Assembly (NCBI GenBank): GCA_046348545.1
Contig: JAXMEB010000004.1
Coordinates: 434,001-498,000, forward strand
DNA length: 64,000 nt
Reading direction: 5' to 3'
From: JAXMEB01 sp046348545
GTDB taxonomy: Bacteria; Pseudomonadota; Gammaproteobacteria; Berkiellales; Berkiellaceae
The notes under the pieces are model-generated. The model had not been told where the DNA came from, ran no database searches, and saw nothing but the letters and a program-made list of their open reading frames with translations. Shown piece by piece: positions 1-7,390 of the stretch (position 1 is the first letter of the stretch; every line of letters starts with the position of its first letter). Both the position numbers and the translations under genes were made by a program.

Positions 1-166
1 TGACGAAGCTATGCATTACGATGCTGATTACATTAGAGCGCTTGAGTTTGGGTTACCGCCGACCGCAGGTGAAGGCATTGGGATTGATAGACTCGTGATG
101 TTGCTGACGGATTCGCCCTCAATACGAGATGTTATTTTATTCCCGCATTTAAGACCAGAATCTTAA
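1..166 (+). CDS. lysS: Lysine--tRNA ligase, class II (C-terminal fragment)
   Basis: This is the 3' end of lysyl-tRNA synthetase, which charges tRNA-Lys with lysine in the cytosol. The reading frame starts at base 2 and stops with TAA at 164-166. The visible 54 residues carry the class II motif 3 region, with PPTAGEGIGIDRLVML followed by SPSIRDVILFP, which matches LysS closely and differs from the shorter paralogue EpmA. The start lies outside the window. The stop codon overlaps the stop of the opposite-strand gene by 4 bases, so the two genes are tightly convergent with no room for a separate terminator. Confidence 0.95.
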   Translation, partial: DEAMHYDADYIRALEFGLPPTAGEGIGIDRLVMLLTDSPSIRDVILFPHLRPES

Positions 167-807
167 AATGCTGGGGTTGATTCAGCAATTTTCAGCTCAG
201 GGAAGAGCCCACCATGTGATAATAAAGAAAACTGATCAATCTCTGGAAATAAATTATCCCCGAAATTTGCTTTCAGCACATTTTTAATCACATTGCTGGC
301 TGGCAATGAGTTGAGGACCCTGCAAAGCATAGGGCTACCCACTGTGTTACAAATGTTATCTCGTATAAACTTTGAAGTGGCTGAATACACTCCTGAAGTC
401 CCGAGTTGTCCGTCAGAGATAGGCTTGATTTCACTCAATGATTCGTTCCATAAATCCTGCACATTATTGAAGATGTCTGATAAAGATAGAGTTTTATTTG
501 GTATTTCATTCTCAGATATCAATGACTTTCCAAAATCGTAAATAGGTTCCGCCAAAAAATTTATGAAAAAAGGCGAAGTAACTGTTTTGATAGCAGAAAA
601 TGTTGCGCCTTTGATTCCTATGTCAACGTATTTGAGGTCGGTGGTCATAGGGGTATACCCATAGAACAAGAAATAGTTAAGACTACAAACCACAAATTTA
701 GATACAGCTTCTTTTGAGGCTAAATAAGCTAACCCCTCATATACGCTGGGAGGTATTTCGATGTTGAGGCTGAAAGATTCATACCAGCTTGGCATTGAGT
801 GAAGCAA
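163..807 (-). CDS. Unrecognised 214-residue protein next to lysS
   Basis: No family is recognised. The protein is 214 residues with several moderately hydrophobic segments (roughly residues 30-50 and 65-90) but no clean signal peptide. The chosen start is TTG at 807, because AGGGG lies 5-6 bases upstream; an ATG four codons further in (795) lacks a good ribosome-binding site. It follows the 816-1403 gene on the same strand after 8 bases, so the two are probably co-transcribed. The pair sits between lysS and an ankyrin-like gene, which suggests an accessory insertion. The function is unknown. Confidence 0.6.
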   Translation of the reverse strand: MLHSMPSWYESFSLNIEIPPSVYEGLAYLASKEAVSKFVVCSLNYFLFYGYTPMTTDLKYVDIGIKGATFSAIKTVTSPFFINFLAEPIYDFGKSLISENEIPNKTLSLSDIFNNVQDLWNESLSEIKPISDGQLGTSGVYSATSKFIRDNICNTVGSPMLCRVLNSLPASNVIKNVLKANFGDNLFPEIDQFSLLSHGGLFPELKIAESTPAF

Positions 808-815
808 TGTTTCCC

Positions 816-1403
816 CTAAGCCGTCATCTGGCAGGGGGGCTCATGTTGAAGGGTATCTAGTTTGAAACCATCTAGGTTGTTTGCCTCGCAATAAGGTTTG
901 CTACTTATTGAGATCTTATCTGCATCTGCAACAGACGCGATTTGGATATTAATTTCAAGAGAGATATTTTCTTCAGAAGATAATGGCACTGTCATTGATG
1001 GCATTATTTGAATCTGAATTCGAAGCGGGTATGACAGATTCATTGGCATGGCTTGAAAGAGTTCAACGAAACTTGCTGCAAGGGTATCTGTTGAGAGAGG
1101 TACCATATCGTCAGTCAATGGAATTGTCTCATAAGCGTAATGACCTAAGTCAATGGGATTGAATACGGCCAGTTCGGTGCTGCGTTTGGGTGCAATTTCA
1201 TCAGATTTCTGTACTTCATGATGCTGGATTGCGATTTGAGTTATAAAAGCGGGTAAGGCCTCAGGCACTTTTCCTAGAAAATTTGTGTGCCCATTAGATA
1301 CTACCTTTTGCAGCGTATTTTGATTAGAAATCCTATCTTCATCTAGTGTAATATCACGATATTTTGGTTTCTTAATAGGCTTTACAAGGGTATTAAGGCT
1401 CAT
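816..1403 (-). CDS. Unrecognised 195-residue protein, first gene of a two-gene unit
   Basis: No family is recognised. The 195-residue product starts at an ATG and has a basic N-terminus (KPIKKPKYR). A central portion is rich in aliphatic residues with an alternating pattern suggesting beta structure (IQIQIMPSM, ISLEINIQIASV). There is no signal peptide and no clear membrane span. It is followed after 8 bases by the 163-807 gene, which argues for one transcript. The 93-bp gap to the divergent ankyrin-like gene at 1497 must hold both promoters. The function is unknown. Confidence 0.6.
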   Translation of the reverse strand: MSLNTLVKPIKKPKYRDITLDEDRISNQNTLQKVVSNGHTNFLGKVPEALPAFITQIAIQHHEVQKSDEIAPKRSTELAVFNPIDLGHYAYETIPLTDDMVPLSTDTLAASFVELFQAMPMNLSYPLRIQIQIMPSMTVPLSSEENISLEINIQIASVADADKISISSKPYCEANNLDGFKLDTLQHEPPCQMTA

Positions 1404-1496
1404 ACTGATACTTTATTTAATTGAAAGTGTGAATTCTACTGAAGTTAAAGGAAGTTGTAAACCTTACTTTTAGGGGTGAAAAGATAAGGATTAATT

Positions 1497-2291
1497 ATGG
1501 GCTATCTAAAAAATAATCAACTCGAATCGGATGTTTTCAATAAATTGAGATCTGCAGCTAAATACGGCAGGGCTGATGAGGTAGATCAGATTCGGAATGA
1601 GGTTACAAAAGAAGAATATTATAGATTGATGAGGACAAGGAATAATCACTATTCATACTATAGAATCATAGATTATGCGATACAGTTTAATCGTTTTGTG
1701 GCTGTAAAAGCACTATTGAAGGGGTTGACCCTAGAAGGAAAACTTGAGATCTGCAATGAGCCTGTGACAGAGGCTGGGTGTAATGTTTTGCATTTGTCCG
1801 TCAACAATAATTGCTATGAAGCTGCTGCAGCGATTCGAGATTTATTTTATGAAGAAAATCAGCTGTCTGGTTGGGTGAGGTTGTTTACAGATTGTGAGCA
1901 CAGTAGCAAGGAAACGCCAGCTCATTATGCTGCTCGACGGCAAGATCTTAAGTTTTTTGAAATTTTTTCTAAAGGTCTTTCTTCAGAACAGTGGTACAGC
2001 ATTTTGTTGAAACAAAATCTCGACAATCGCACATTCCTGGAAGTATATCTGATTAATTGTAGGAAATTCGATTTTAATCCTTTTGAGGTTCTTCGCGGTC
2101 CAATAAATCTCTTAGATTGGTTGGAAATTCTAATTCAAAAAAAAGGTCGAGACAATCGATCTAATTATGAATACATTATCAATAAATTCATGATCTCCTA
2201 TTTTGATGTTATAGAAATGAGTACAGAAAAGCATTTGCTGGTTAATTGGGAATCCCCTTGTCCCAAAACAAATCATGGGCCGTATCCATGA
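1497..2291 (+). CDS. Ankyrin-like repeat protein
   Basis: The 264-residue protein has degenerate ankyrin repeats: a unit with NVLHLSVNNNCYEAAAAI near residue 100 and another with TPAHYAARRQDLKFFEIF near residue 140. An N-terminal helical segment (LRSAAKYGRADEVDQI) resembles a first repeat. Ankyrin repeats mediate protein-protein binding and are common in effectors of host-associated Legionellales. The ATG is preceded by AAGGA at a good distance. The C-terminal third (from about residue 175) no longer looks like repeats, and the gene ends just before a repeat-rich 645-bp gap, so a 3' truncation is possible. The specific target is unknown. Confidence 0.65.
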   Translation: MGYLKNNQLESDVFNKLRSAAKYGRADEVDQIRNEVTKEEYYRLMRTRNNHYSYYRIIDYAIQFNRFVAVKALLKGLTLEGKLEICNEPVTEAGCNVLHLSVNNNCYEAAAAIRDLFYEENQLSGWVRLFTDCEHSSKETPAHYAARRQDLKFFEIFSKGLSSEQWYSILLKQNLDNRTFLEVYLINCRKFDFNPFEVLRGPINLLDWLEILIQKKGRDNRSNYEYIINKFMISYFDVIEMSTEKHLLVNWESPCPKTNHGPYP

Positions 2292-2488
2292 TGAACTCCT
2301 GATTAAATTTCGCTGAGCCTTTTTGCATAATTACTAAATTTCTGACTTTTCGAGGCTTTTTCACGGAATCTAGCTTCCTGGATACCGCTCATAAAGCCCG
2401 GTAACTAGGGTGTGTCCCTAAAGTTGCAAGTGTCGCTACATGTAATTAAAATCGCACATTTACGTCGTCATTCCCGCGAGTCTGCCGA
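2292..2488. other. Intergenic stretch without a recognised gene
   Basis: Together with the repeats that follow, this makes a 645-bp gene-free interval (2292-2936). This first part holds no supported ORF or RNA gene. A short segment around 2350-2420 resembles fragments of the hairpin repeats elsewhere in the window (for example CGGAATCTA) but is too diverged to assign. It could be the lost 3' end of the ankyrin-like gene or old repeat debris. Confidence 0.4.
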
Positions 2489-2885
2489 AACCTCAGTTCG
2501 GAGTTTTTGAAGGCGGGGTTGGTTTGTAATGACGTCATTCCGCACGGCGATAAGCGCACAAAGTGCGCAGCGTGTGATGCGGAATCTATTATTCACGCGG
2601 CCTTGGCCGCTTATGCGATTCTGCCTTTAAAAATATCAGCAATCAAATTATTAGCTGAGATTTGATAAAATTCTGGTTCCCGCATCAGACGCTACACACT
2701 TCGTGTGATGACCGCTGTGCGGGATGACGATATATACCCACAACAGATGATTTTTCGGGTAGGCGCCGAGCGTTCGAGTCGCAGGAGTGTACACAAAGTA
2801 CATGACTGCGGTGAGAATCGCGAAGGCAACAACCCCGAAAATTCATCTGTGAAGGGTATATCCCAAAAAACCCCGAACTGGGGTT
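2489..2885 (+). repeat. Family B hairpin repeat, long form, copy 1 (interrupted by element A)
   Basis: The element begins AACCTCAGTTCGGAGTTTTT and ends with the near-inverse CCCCGAACTGGGGTT. Inside are two related hairpins, one with stem GCGCAC/GTGCGC and one with stem CACAC/GTGTG, joined by an AT-rich spacer. Without the nested A element it is 271 bp. The copy at 21390-21786 is nearly identical and also 271 bp once its own A is removed. No transposase or gene is encoded; the short ORFs across it come from the repeat. Confidence 0.85.
2735..2858 (+). mobile_element. Family A MITE-like element, copy 1
   Basis: This 124-bp element runs from TACCCACAACAG to TGAAGGGTA and is flanked on both sides by TA. 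Its ends form an imperfect inverted repeat of about 25 bp. It lies near the 3' end of a family B repeat. The B copy at 21390 has no A at this position, so it shows the approximate empty site (GATGACGATAGTTCCC against GATGACGATATATCCC here). The 'plus' orientation is defined by this copy. Confidence 0.85.
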
Positions 2886-2936
2886 ACGAAAAGACCATTT
2901 CTCTTTAAAAATTATCTATTGTGGGTATATGATAAG

Positions 2937-4091
2937 TTAATGCAACTGCTCCGATTTTAGAAATTTATCAGCAAATTTCCTGTAAAGCTTTTGATTAATG
3001 AGGTGGTTCAACATCATTGAATTAATTTTATTTTGTTCTGAAAGTGCTTGTAACACTTCTATGACTTGAGGTAGGCGCGGAAGTGGAGATACTTTTGCTA
3101 ACATCATTGCTTTTAAAGAGGCCAGTATGGTGACCATTTCAATAAAGGCTTGTTGTTGTTTCTGTGAAGTGTGGTTGTAATGTAATTCTGTTAGGAGTTT
3201 CAAAACATGTTCTGAATGTACTTTGAATTTTGAGATGAATTGAATGATACCGTTTAATTGATTTACATCAATGCGATCGTTAAAATTTTCCGTAAAATTA
3301 TCTAGCAAACAAGCAGCAACATGCAAGTCAAATATTTCATCATCCGCTAGCATCAGTGCTCTAAGAGGAGCAGACCTATCCTTTTGAAGAGCTTGTAGAA
3401 GTTCTTCAACTAAAATGGGAAGTGCATTTAAGCTTGCTTTTTGCTTTGCAGCGTCAATCATCTTTTCGAGATCTGCTAGCAAAGCTTTTTGATTGGTGAG
3501 CGTCGATTGATTCGTCAGTGCGTCAGCAGCTTGGAGTGCAAACGATTCAGCCATCTTTTGGTCGAAAGCGGAGAAGGATTTGACCTTTTTGGTGAGATCA
3601 TCGATTCGGTTAATCAGTTGTAAAACCCCAACGACAGTACCACTTATGCTTTTAATTGGGATAGCAAGCACAGATTGTGAATGGTAACCTGTTTCGCCAT
3701 CTATTCTCTTGGTCCCTGTAAAATCATAATTGTCGCTATGGTAAGCATCGGAAATGTTAATACTCTTACCCGTGATGGCGGCTGCTGTTGAAACATTTTT
3801 AAGATTTTGAAGACCACTGGCATCTTTCAATGGAATGCTTTTTAGTTTTTCTTTTAGAAAGTTATTTTTAGGTTCAGTAATATTCAGAGAATCGTTGAGT
3901 AACATTTGAAAGCTCAAAACATCTTTTTCTAGAAGGTATAAGGTCCCTCCGTCAGCGTGTGCAACTTTTTTAGCGCCGACTAAAATCCTGATCAGTAAGC
4001 TCTCTCTTTCCATAGGTGACAAGATAGAAGCCTGGGCATGGCTTAAGCGCTCGATGCGTTCGATGAGTTGTAGAGGGTTTAAAGCTTCCAT
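2937..4091 (-). CDS. GAF domain protein
   Basis: The 384-residue cytosolic protein has one GAF domain at about residues 25-200, with motifs typical of cyclic-nucleotide or small-ligand GAF modules (ADGGTLYLL, then SVLAIPIKS and GVLQLINR). GAF domains bind small molecules or sense redox state. The remaining 180 residues are helical and match no output domain: there is no GGDEF, HD, kinase or DNA-binding motif. It may therefore be a partner protein whose signal passes by protein contact. It stops 52 bases after the family B repeat and shares its strand with ygfZ, but no shared promoter can be inferred. Confidence 0.75.
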   Translation of the reverse strand: MEALNPLQLIERIERLSHAQASILSPMERESLLIRILVGAKKVAHADGGTLYLLEKDVLSFQMLLNDSLNITEPKNNFLKEKLKSIPLKDASGLQNLKNVSTAAAITGKSINISDAYHSDNYDFTGTKRIDGETGYHSQSVLAIPIKSISGTVVGVLQLINRIDDLTKKVKSFSAFDQKMAESFALQAADALTNQSTLTNQKALLADLEKMIDAAKQKASLNALPILVEELLQALQKDRSAPLRALMLADDEIFDLHVAACLLDNFTENFNDRIDVNQLNGIIQFISKFKVHSEHVLKLLTELHYNHTSQKQQQAFIEMVTILASLKAMMLAKVSPLPRLPQVIEVLQALSEQNKINSMMLNHLINQKLYRKFADKFLKSEQLH

Positions 4092-4149
4092 AGGCCTTCA
4101 TTATATTCACAGCATAGATCTCTAAACTCTTGTCGGCCAAAGGATACAA

Positions 4150-4995
4150 CTAGTTGAGGCTTAAAATGGGTCCAGTCTCTGAATATATCTTCAGCGTACT
4201 CGAAAGTGTTGCATCAGGGATGGTCGTCAGTACGGCTTGCGTTTCGCTATCTAAGGAGATGCTCATGACCACCGTGCCACCAGGGTGAATTGGCGCCCCT
4301 GGCAAAATGAGATCGCAAGTACTGACCTTGCCGGTATGCAATCCTCTCTGATGTTTCCCCAAATATTCCATGCGCGCGACGATTTCCTGCCCAACGTAAC
4401 ATCCTTTCTTAAAGTCAACTCCCCCTAATTGGGGTAAATTGACATGATGAGGTAGGAATATTTCTTCCCCGCCCTTAAGAATCCACGGATGTTGAGATTC
4501 GATGTCGGCTGTCATCCAGTCTTGAGGGCTTTTTACAGTGGCAACCGCTTTCAATTCGGATTCGATATTGTTTTGATGACTCAAAGGTTCAATCAGTAGA
4601 CTGCGTGTTTGAGAGATGGGATAAATCTTCAATGAACTTTCTGCTGAATAATGCCATAGACCATATGCACGCCAGTCTGTTGTAACCTCTTTAATGGTTA
4701 CTTTGGAGAAAAGGGCGAATTTTTTTAGTGTTGTCATCAAGTGACTGAGATTTTCAAGTGGGAGTGTCAAGAGAAAAAGAGGATGCTCTTGATTCAGACG
4801 TGTCACGTAAAACAGGCTATGAAGACGTCCTTTGAGATTGCAATACCCACCAAATAGTAGAGTATCCACAGAGACCTTTTTAATATCAATGGTAAGCTGC
4901 CCTTGTAAGAAGGATTCAGCTTGAGGTCCCTCGACTAAGAGAAAACCCATATGAGACAGTGGTGCAAAGGCAGGTTGTGTTTTCATTACCGACAT
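4150..4995 (-). CDS. ygfZ: Folate-binding tRNA-modifying protein YgfZ
   Basis: YgfZ is a folate-dependent protein of the GcvT fold that supports iron-sulfur cluster enzymes such as MiaB. The family signature KGCYVGQEIVARMEYLGKHQ is intact, including its conserved cysteine. The N-terminal portion (FLQGQLTIDIKKV, GYCNLKGRL) also fits. A longer frame extends to 5250, but its first 85 residues do not resemble YgfZ and would overlap the divergent DUF924 gene. The ATG at 4995 gives about 281 residues, a little shorter than the E. coli protein; ATG at 5061 is an alternative. Divergent linkage to sdhE is a known arrangement. Confidence 0.88.
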   Translation of the reverse strand: MSVMKTQPAFAPLSHMGFLLVEGPQAESFLQGQLTIDIKKVSVDTLLFGGYCNLKGRLHSLFYVTRLNQEHPLFLLTLPLENLSHLMTTLKKFALFSKVTIKEVTTDWRAYGLWHYSAESSLKIYPISQTRSLLIEPLSHQNNIESELKAVATVKSPQDWMTADIESQHPWILKGGEEIFLPHHVNLPQLGGVDFKKGCYVGQEIVARMEYLGKHQRGLHTGKVSTCDLILPGAPIHPGGTVVMSISLDSETQAVLTTIPDATLSSTLKIYSETGPILSLN

Positions 4996-5109
4996 GGTGC
5001 GTTCATTTCTCAATATCAGGGGTTTATGGTAGTGTGAGGCATGCAGTTTTTGCAAGTTCATTCTGGTCCGAATTAATTCAGGCATTCGACTGAATAGCTG
5101 GAGGCGTTT

Positions 5110-5712
5110 GTGTTTGAAAAAGTAAATGAGATTTTGGATTTCTGGTTGGGAAACGGTAGTACCGATATTGAAACGCGCGCTTCGCGTTGGTGGGGTGGAG
5201 ATCCTAAAGTTGACCAAGTGATTCGAGATCAATTTTTGCCGGTGCATCAAGCGGGACAGTCCAAAAAACTTGAGGCATGGCGGGAATCCCCGAAAAGCTG
5301 TTTAGCCTACATTATTTTGTTCGATCAATTTTCAAGGAATATGTTTAGAGGAACTAACGAGGCTTTCGAATTTGATGTTTTATCACTCTCTGCTGCAGAA
5401 TTCGGAATAGAAAATAAGTTTGATAAAGAGTTGGCATTTTTTGAACGGCTTTTCTTTTATATGCCCCTTCAGCATTCTGAAAAGTTAGCTCATCAAAAGC
5501 ATAGTGTTGTATTATACAAATTGTTGCTTGACGAAGCAAAAGAAAGCGAGTTTGCTTTCGTTAACATGATTAAAGAAACCTATACTTATGCTATCAAACA
5601 CTTTGAAGTGATCGAACGCTTTGGACGCTTTCCTCATCGAAATGCTATCCTAAGACGGAAGAGCACTAAAGCAGAAAAATTATATCTAGAAGAATTTCCG
5701 AGTGGTTTTTAA
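5110..5712 (+). CDS. DUF924 family protein
   Basis: The 200-residue protein carries the full set of DUF924 signatures: ILDFWLG at the N-terminus, FDQFSRNMFRG in the middle, FYMPLQHSE, and FGRFPHRNAIL near the C-terminus. The family adopts a TPR-like helical fold; its biochemical role is not established. The start is GTG at 5110 with GAGG six bases upstream. Its TAA overlaps the ATG of sdhE by one base, so the two are translationally coupled. Divergent from ygfZ. Confidence 0.9.
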   Translation: MFEKVNEILDFWLGNGSTDIETRASRWWGGDPKVDQVIRDQFLPVHQAGQSKKLEAWRESPKSCLAYIILFDQFSRNMFRGTNEAFEFDVLSLSAAEFGIENKFDKELAFFERLFFYMPLQHSEKLAHQKHSVVLYKLLLDEAKESEFAFVNMIKETYTYAIKHFEVIERFGRFPHRNAILRRKSTKAEKLYLEEFPSGF

Positions 5713-5957
5713 TGAATAAACAGATTTATTGGCGTTGTCGTCGCGGTATGTTAGAAGTCGATTTATTTCTAATCCCTTTCTTTGAACAGCAATTTGAATC
5801 ATTATCAATAGAACAACAAGCTGCCTTTGTTTCGATTTTAGATAAACCGGACCCGGAGCTTTTAAATTTATTGATGGGGTATGAAGTGGCGGATGAGGTA
5901 GATCGTGACATTGTCCAACGAATCAGATTATTTAAACAAAAACGGGATTGTTCTTAA
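5712..5957 (+). CDS. sdhE: FAD assembly factor SdhE
   Basis: SdhE promotes covalent attachment of FAD to the succinate dehydrogenase flavoprotein. The 81-residue product has the defining RRGMLEVDLFL motif near residue 11, plus the acidic DKPDPELLNLLMGYE segment typical of the family. It is coupled to the DUF924 gene in front and overlaps the ygfX-like gene behind. The neighbourhood with ygfZ and ygfX matches the classical ygfXYZ cluster. Confidence 0.93.
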   Translation: MNKQIYWRCRRGMLEVDLFLIPFFEQQFESLSIEQQAAFVSILDKPDPELLNLLMGYEVADEVDRDIVQRIRLFKQKRDCS

Positions 5958-6330
5958 TCCATCAGGGCTATATCGTCGATATCGAATAGCTTTGCTCTGG
6001 TTTGCTGTGGTTTGTTTATGGCAAGTATTTCATGTTTATACGATTATTTTTCTCCCAGTGTTGATATGGGCTTCTATAAATTGTTTAAGAACTAAAGTTA
6101 ACATGACTATTTATCCCAGCGTATCAGAATGGGGACTTGGGTTTGGAAAAGGCGTATATCATCGTTTTAACATTCTACAGGCTTGGTTTGCGACAGGATG
6201 TATAATACTGACGATTCAATCTAAAACTTATCGATCCGAGAGGCTTCTCCTTTTGAGAGATCAAATGCACCCACTTCAATTTAAATATCTTGTCTTTGAA
6301 GTTAAGAAAAAATTGTTTATACAAGACTAG
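5905..6330 (+). CDS. ygfX: YgfX-like small membrane protein
   Basis: The 141-residue protein has two adjacent hydrophobic segments (about residues 28-58), as expected for YgfX/CptA, an inner-membrane protein linked to SdhE. The C-terminus contains ERLLLLRDQMHPLQFKYL, which fits the YgfX pattern of an Arg-Asp pair followed by a Phe/Leu-rich helix. Sequence similarity is otherwise weak, so the call leans on position and topology. The GTG start gives a 53-base overlap with sdhE; a later start is possible but none has a better ribosome site. Confidence 0.7.
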   Translation: MTLSNESDYLNKNGIVLNPSGLYRRYRIALLWFAVVCLWQVFHVYTIIFLPVLIWASINCLRTKVNMTIYPSVSEWGLGFGKGVYHRFNILQAWFATGCIILTIQSKTYRSERLLLLRDQMHPLQFKYLVFEVKKKLFIQD

Positions 6331-6391
6331 ATTTTCTTTCAGTTTAAGCTTTTTGAGACCCTAGCCGATGAGTGTTTAGACGTTCTGCGCG

Positions 6392-6985
6392 ATGAGGGGT
6401 CCTATGGGTCATTCTGAACCTGATGAAGAGCTTGTTCGATTGGTACAAAGCGGTGATAAGCAAGCTTTCGATTTGCTGGTTCAAAAATACCAATTTAGAA
6501 TCATTAAATTAGTAACTCGTTATGTGCATGATCCTGTGGAAGCTTTGGATGTGACACAGGAATCCTTTATGAAAGCATTTAAGGCACTCGAAAAATTTAG
6601 AGGGGATAGTGCTTTTTATACATGGCTGTATCGAATTGCAATTAATACCGCCAAAAACCATGCGGTTGCACAAGCGAAAAGAGGCATTGAATCTGATGTT
6701 GAAGTGGTTGATATTGAGCAGACTTTAACAAAATTTCAGTTGAAGGAATTTGGTGCACCCGAGAAAATCATACTGAAAGATGAAATAGAAAAAGCGGTAA
6801 TGTCTGTGATTGACCATTTGCCCAAAGATTTGCGTATCACCATCATGCTTCGGGAGCGAGAGGGTTTAAGTTATGAAGAAATTGCAGGAATCATGTCCTG
6901 CCCAATAGGAACAGTTCGATCACGCATTTTTAGAGCGCGAGAAGTGATTGAGCGAAAGATAAAGCCATTACTTGAAGAGGAATAA
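6392..6985 (+). CDS. rpoE: RNA polymerase sigma-E factor RpoE
   Basis: This group 4 (ECF) sigma factor directs transcription of envelope-stress genes. The 197-residue product closely follows E. coli RpoE: region 2 with FRGDSAFYTWLYRIAINTAK, and region 4 with LSYEEIAGIMSCPIGTVRSR. The first ATG at 6392 is used; a second ATG at 6404 gives a start closer to the usual length. It is followed after 14 bases by a short anti-sigma gene and then by degP, a typical target and partner of sigma-E. Confidence 0.95.
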   Translation: MRGPMGHSEPDEELVRLVQSGDKQAFDLLVQKYQFRIIKLVTRYVHDPVEALDVTQESFMKAFKALEKFRGDSAFYTWLYRIAINTAKNHAVAQAKRGIESDVEVVDIEQTLTKFQLKEFGAPEKIILKDEIEKAVMSVIDHLPKDLRITIMLREREGLSYEEIAGIMSCPIGTVRSRIFRAREVIERKIKPLLEEE

Positions 6986-6999
6986 TAAAGGAGTTAGCA

Positions 7000-7245
7000 A
7001 TGGAACAAACGAACGAGGACAAAGAAGCTGAGATGGCTTGGTTGTTGTCACAGATGGTCGATGGTGAACTCAATAAGCAACAAACCCAAGAAATGATTCG
7101 CATCTTATCCCATAACGCCTGTTTAAAATCGAAATGGAAAACATGGCATTTAATCAAAACGGCCTTAGAATCAGACAGGATCTTGATTGAAGCAAAGCGC
7201 CGCCCCGTGAGTGAAGGTAGTCGCTTTCGCAAGAATAATGCTTAA
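7000..7245 (+). CDS. rseA: Short RseA-like anti-sigma factor (N-terminal domain only)
   Basis: The 81-residue product resembles the N-terminal sigma-binding domain of RseA: WLLSQMVDGEL near residue 14 and WKTWHLIKTALESD near residue 46, the usual 'W-x-x-[YW]-H-L-I' turn. Classical RseA is over 200 residues, with a membrane span and a periplasmic domain that binds RseB. Here the frame stops after the cytosolic domain and no membrane segment is encoded before degP. Its position after rpoE supports the assignment. A GGAG ribosome site precedes the ATG. Confidence 0.75.
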   Translation: MEQTNEDKEAEMAWLLSQMVDGELNKQQTQEMIRILSHNACLKSKWKTWHLIKTALESDRILIEAKRRPVSEGSRFRKNNA

Positions 7246-7300
7246 TGGGCCTATTAAATAGACAGTATTTGAGGCATAGAAATAGTTAGTTGACTGGTGT

Positions 7301-7385
7301 TATAATGGAAGCTCCTGGACGACCTGGGGATGGATTTTCAGTGTTGTCCCTGAATAGCAGTTTACCTGCATAGATATCCAGGAGC
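7301..7385 (+). promoter_or_regulatory. Candidate promoter and self-complementary leader of degP
   Basis: TATAAT at 7301-7306 could be a -10 box placing transcription start near 7312; no good -35 is seen. GCTCCTGGA at 7311-7319 is the exact complement of TCCAGGAGC at 7377-7385, which contains the degP ribosome-binding site six bases before the ATG. Pairing would close a leader of about 75 nt and mask the site. This is seen in the sequence; a regulatory role is inference. Confidence 0.4.
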
Positions 7386-7390
7386 AGCGA

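Noticed and set aside
2760..2800. tRNA T-arm-like GTTCGAGTC inside element A
   Set aside because: No acceptor stem, anticodon arm or D arm can be built around it, and it recurs in all copies of the element.
2705..2908. Short ORFs of similar sequence at 2705, 15679, 21408, 43456, 43592 and 61389
   Set aside because: They are translations of repeats A and B. The same peptide recurs wherever the element occurs, on either strand, without ribosome sites or conserved starts, so they are not genes.
5062..5250. N-terminal extension of YgfZ to 5250
   Set aside because: The added residues do not resemble the family and overlap the divergent DUF924 gene, whose GTG has a good ribosome site.
7290..7306. 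TTGACT at 7290 as the -35 box for TATAAT at 7301
   Set aside because: The spacing is only 5 bases, far from the required 16-18, so the two cannot form one promoter.
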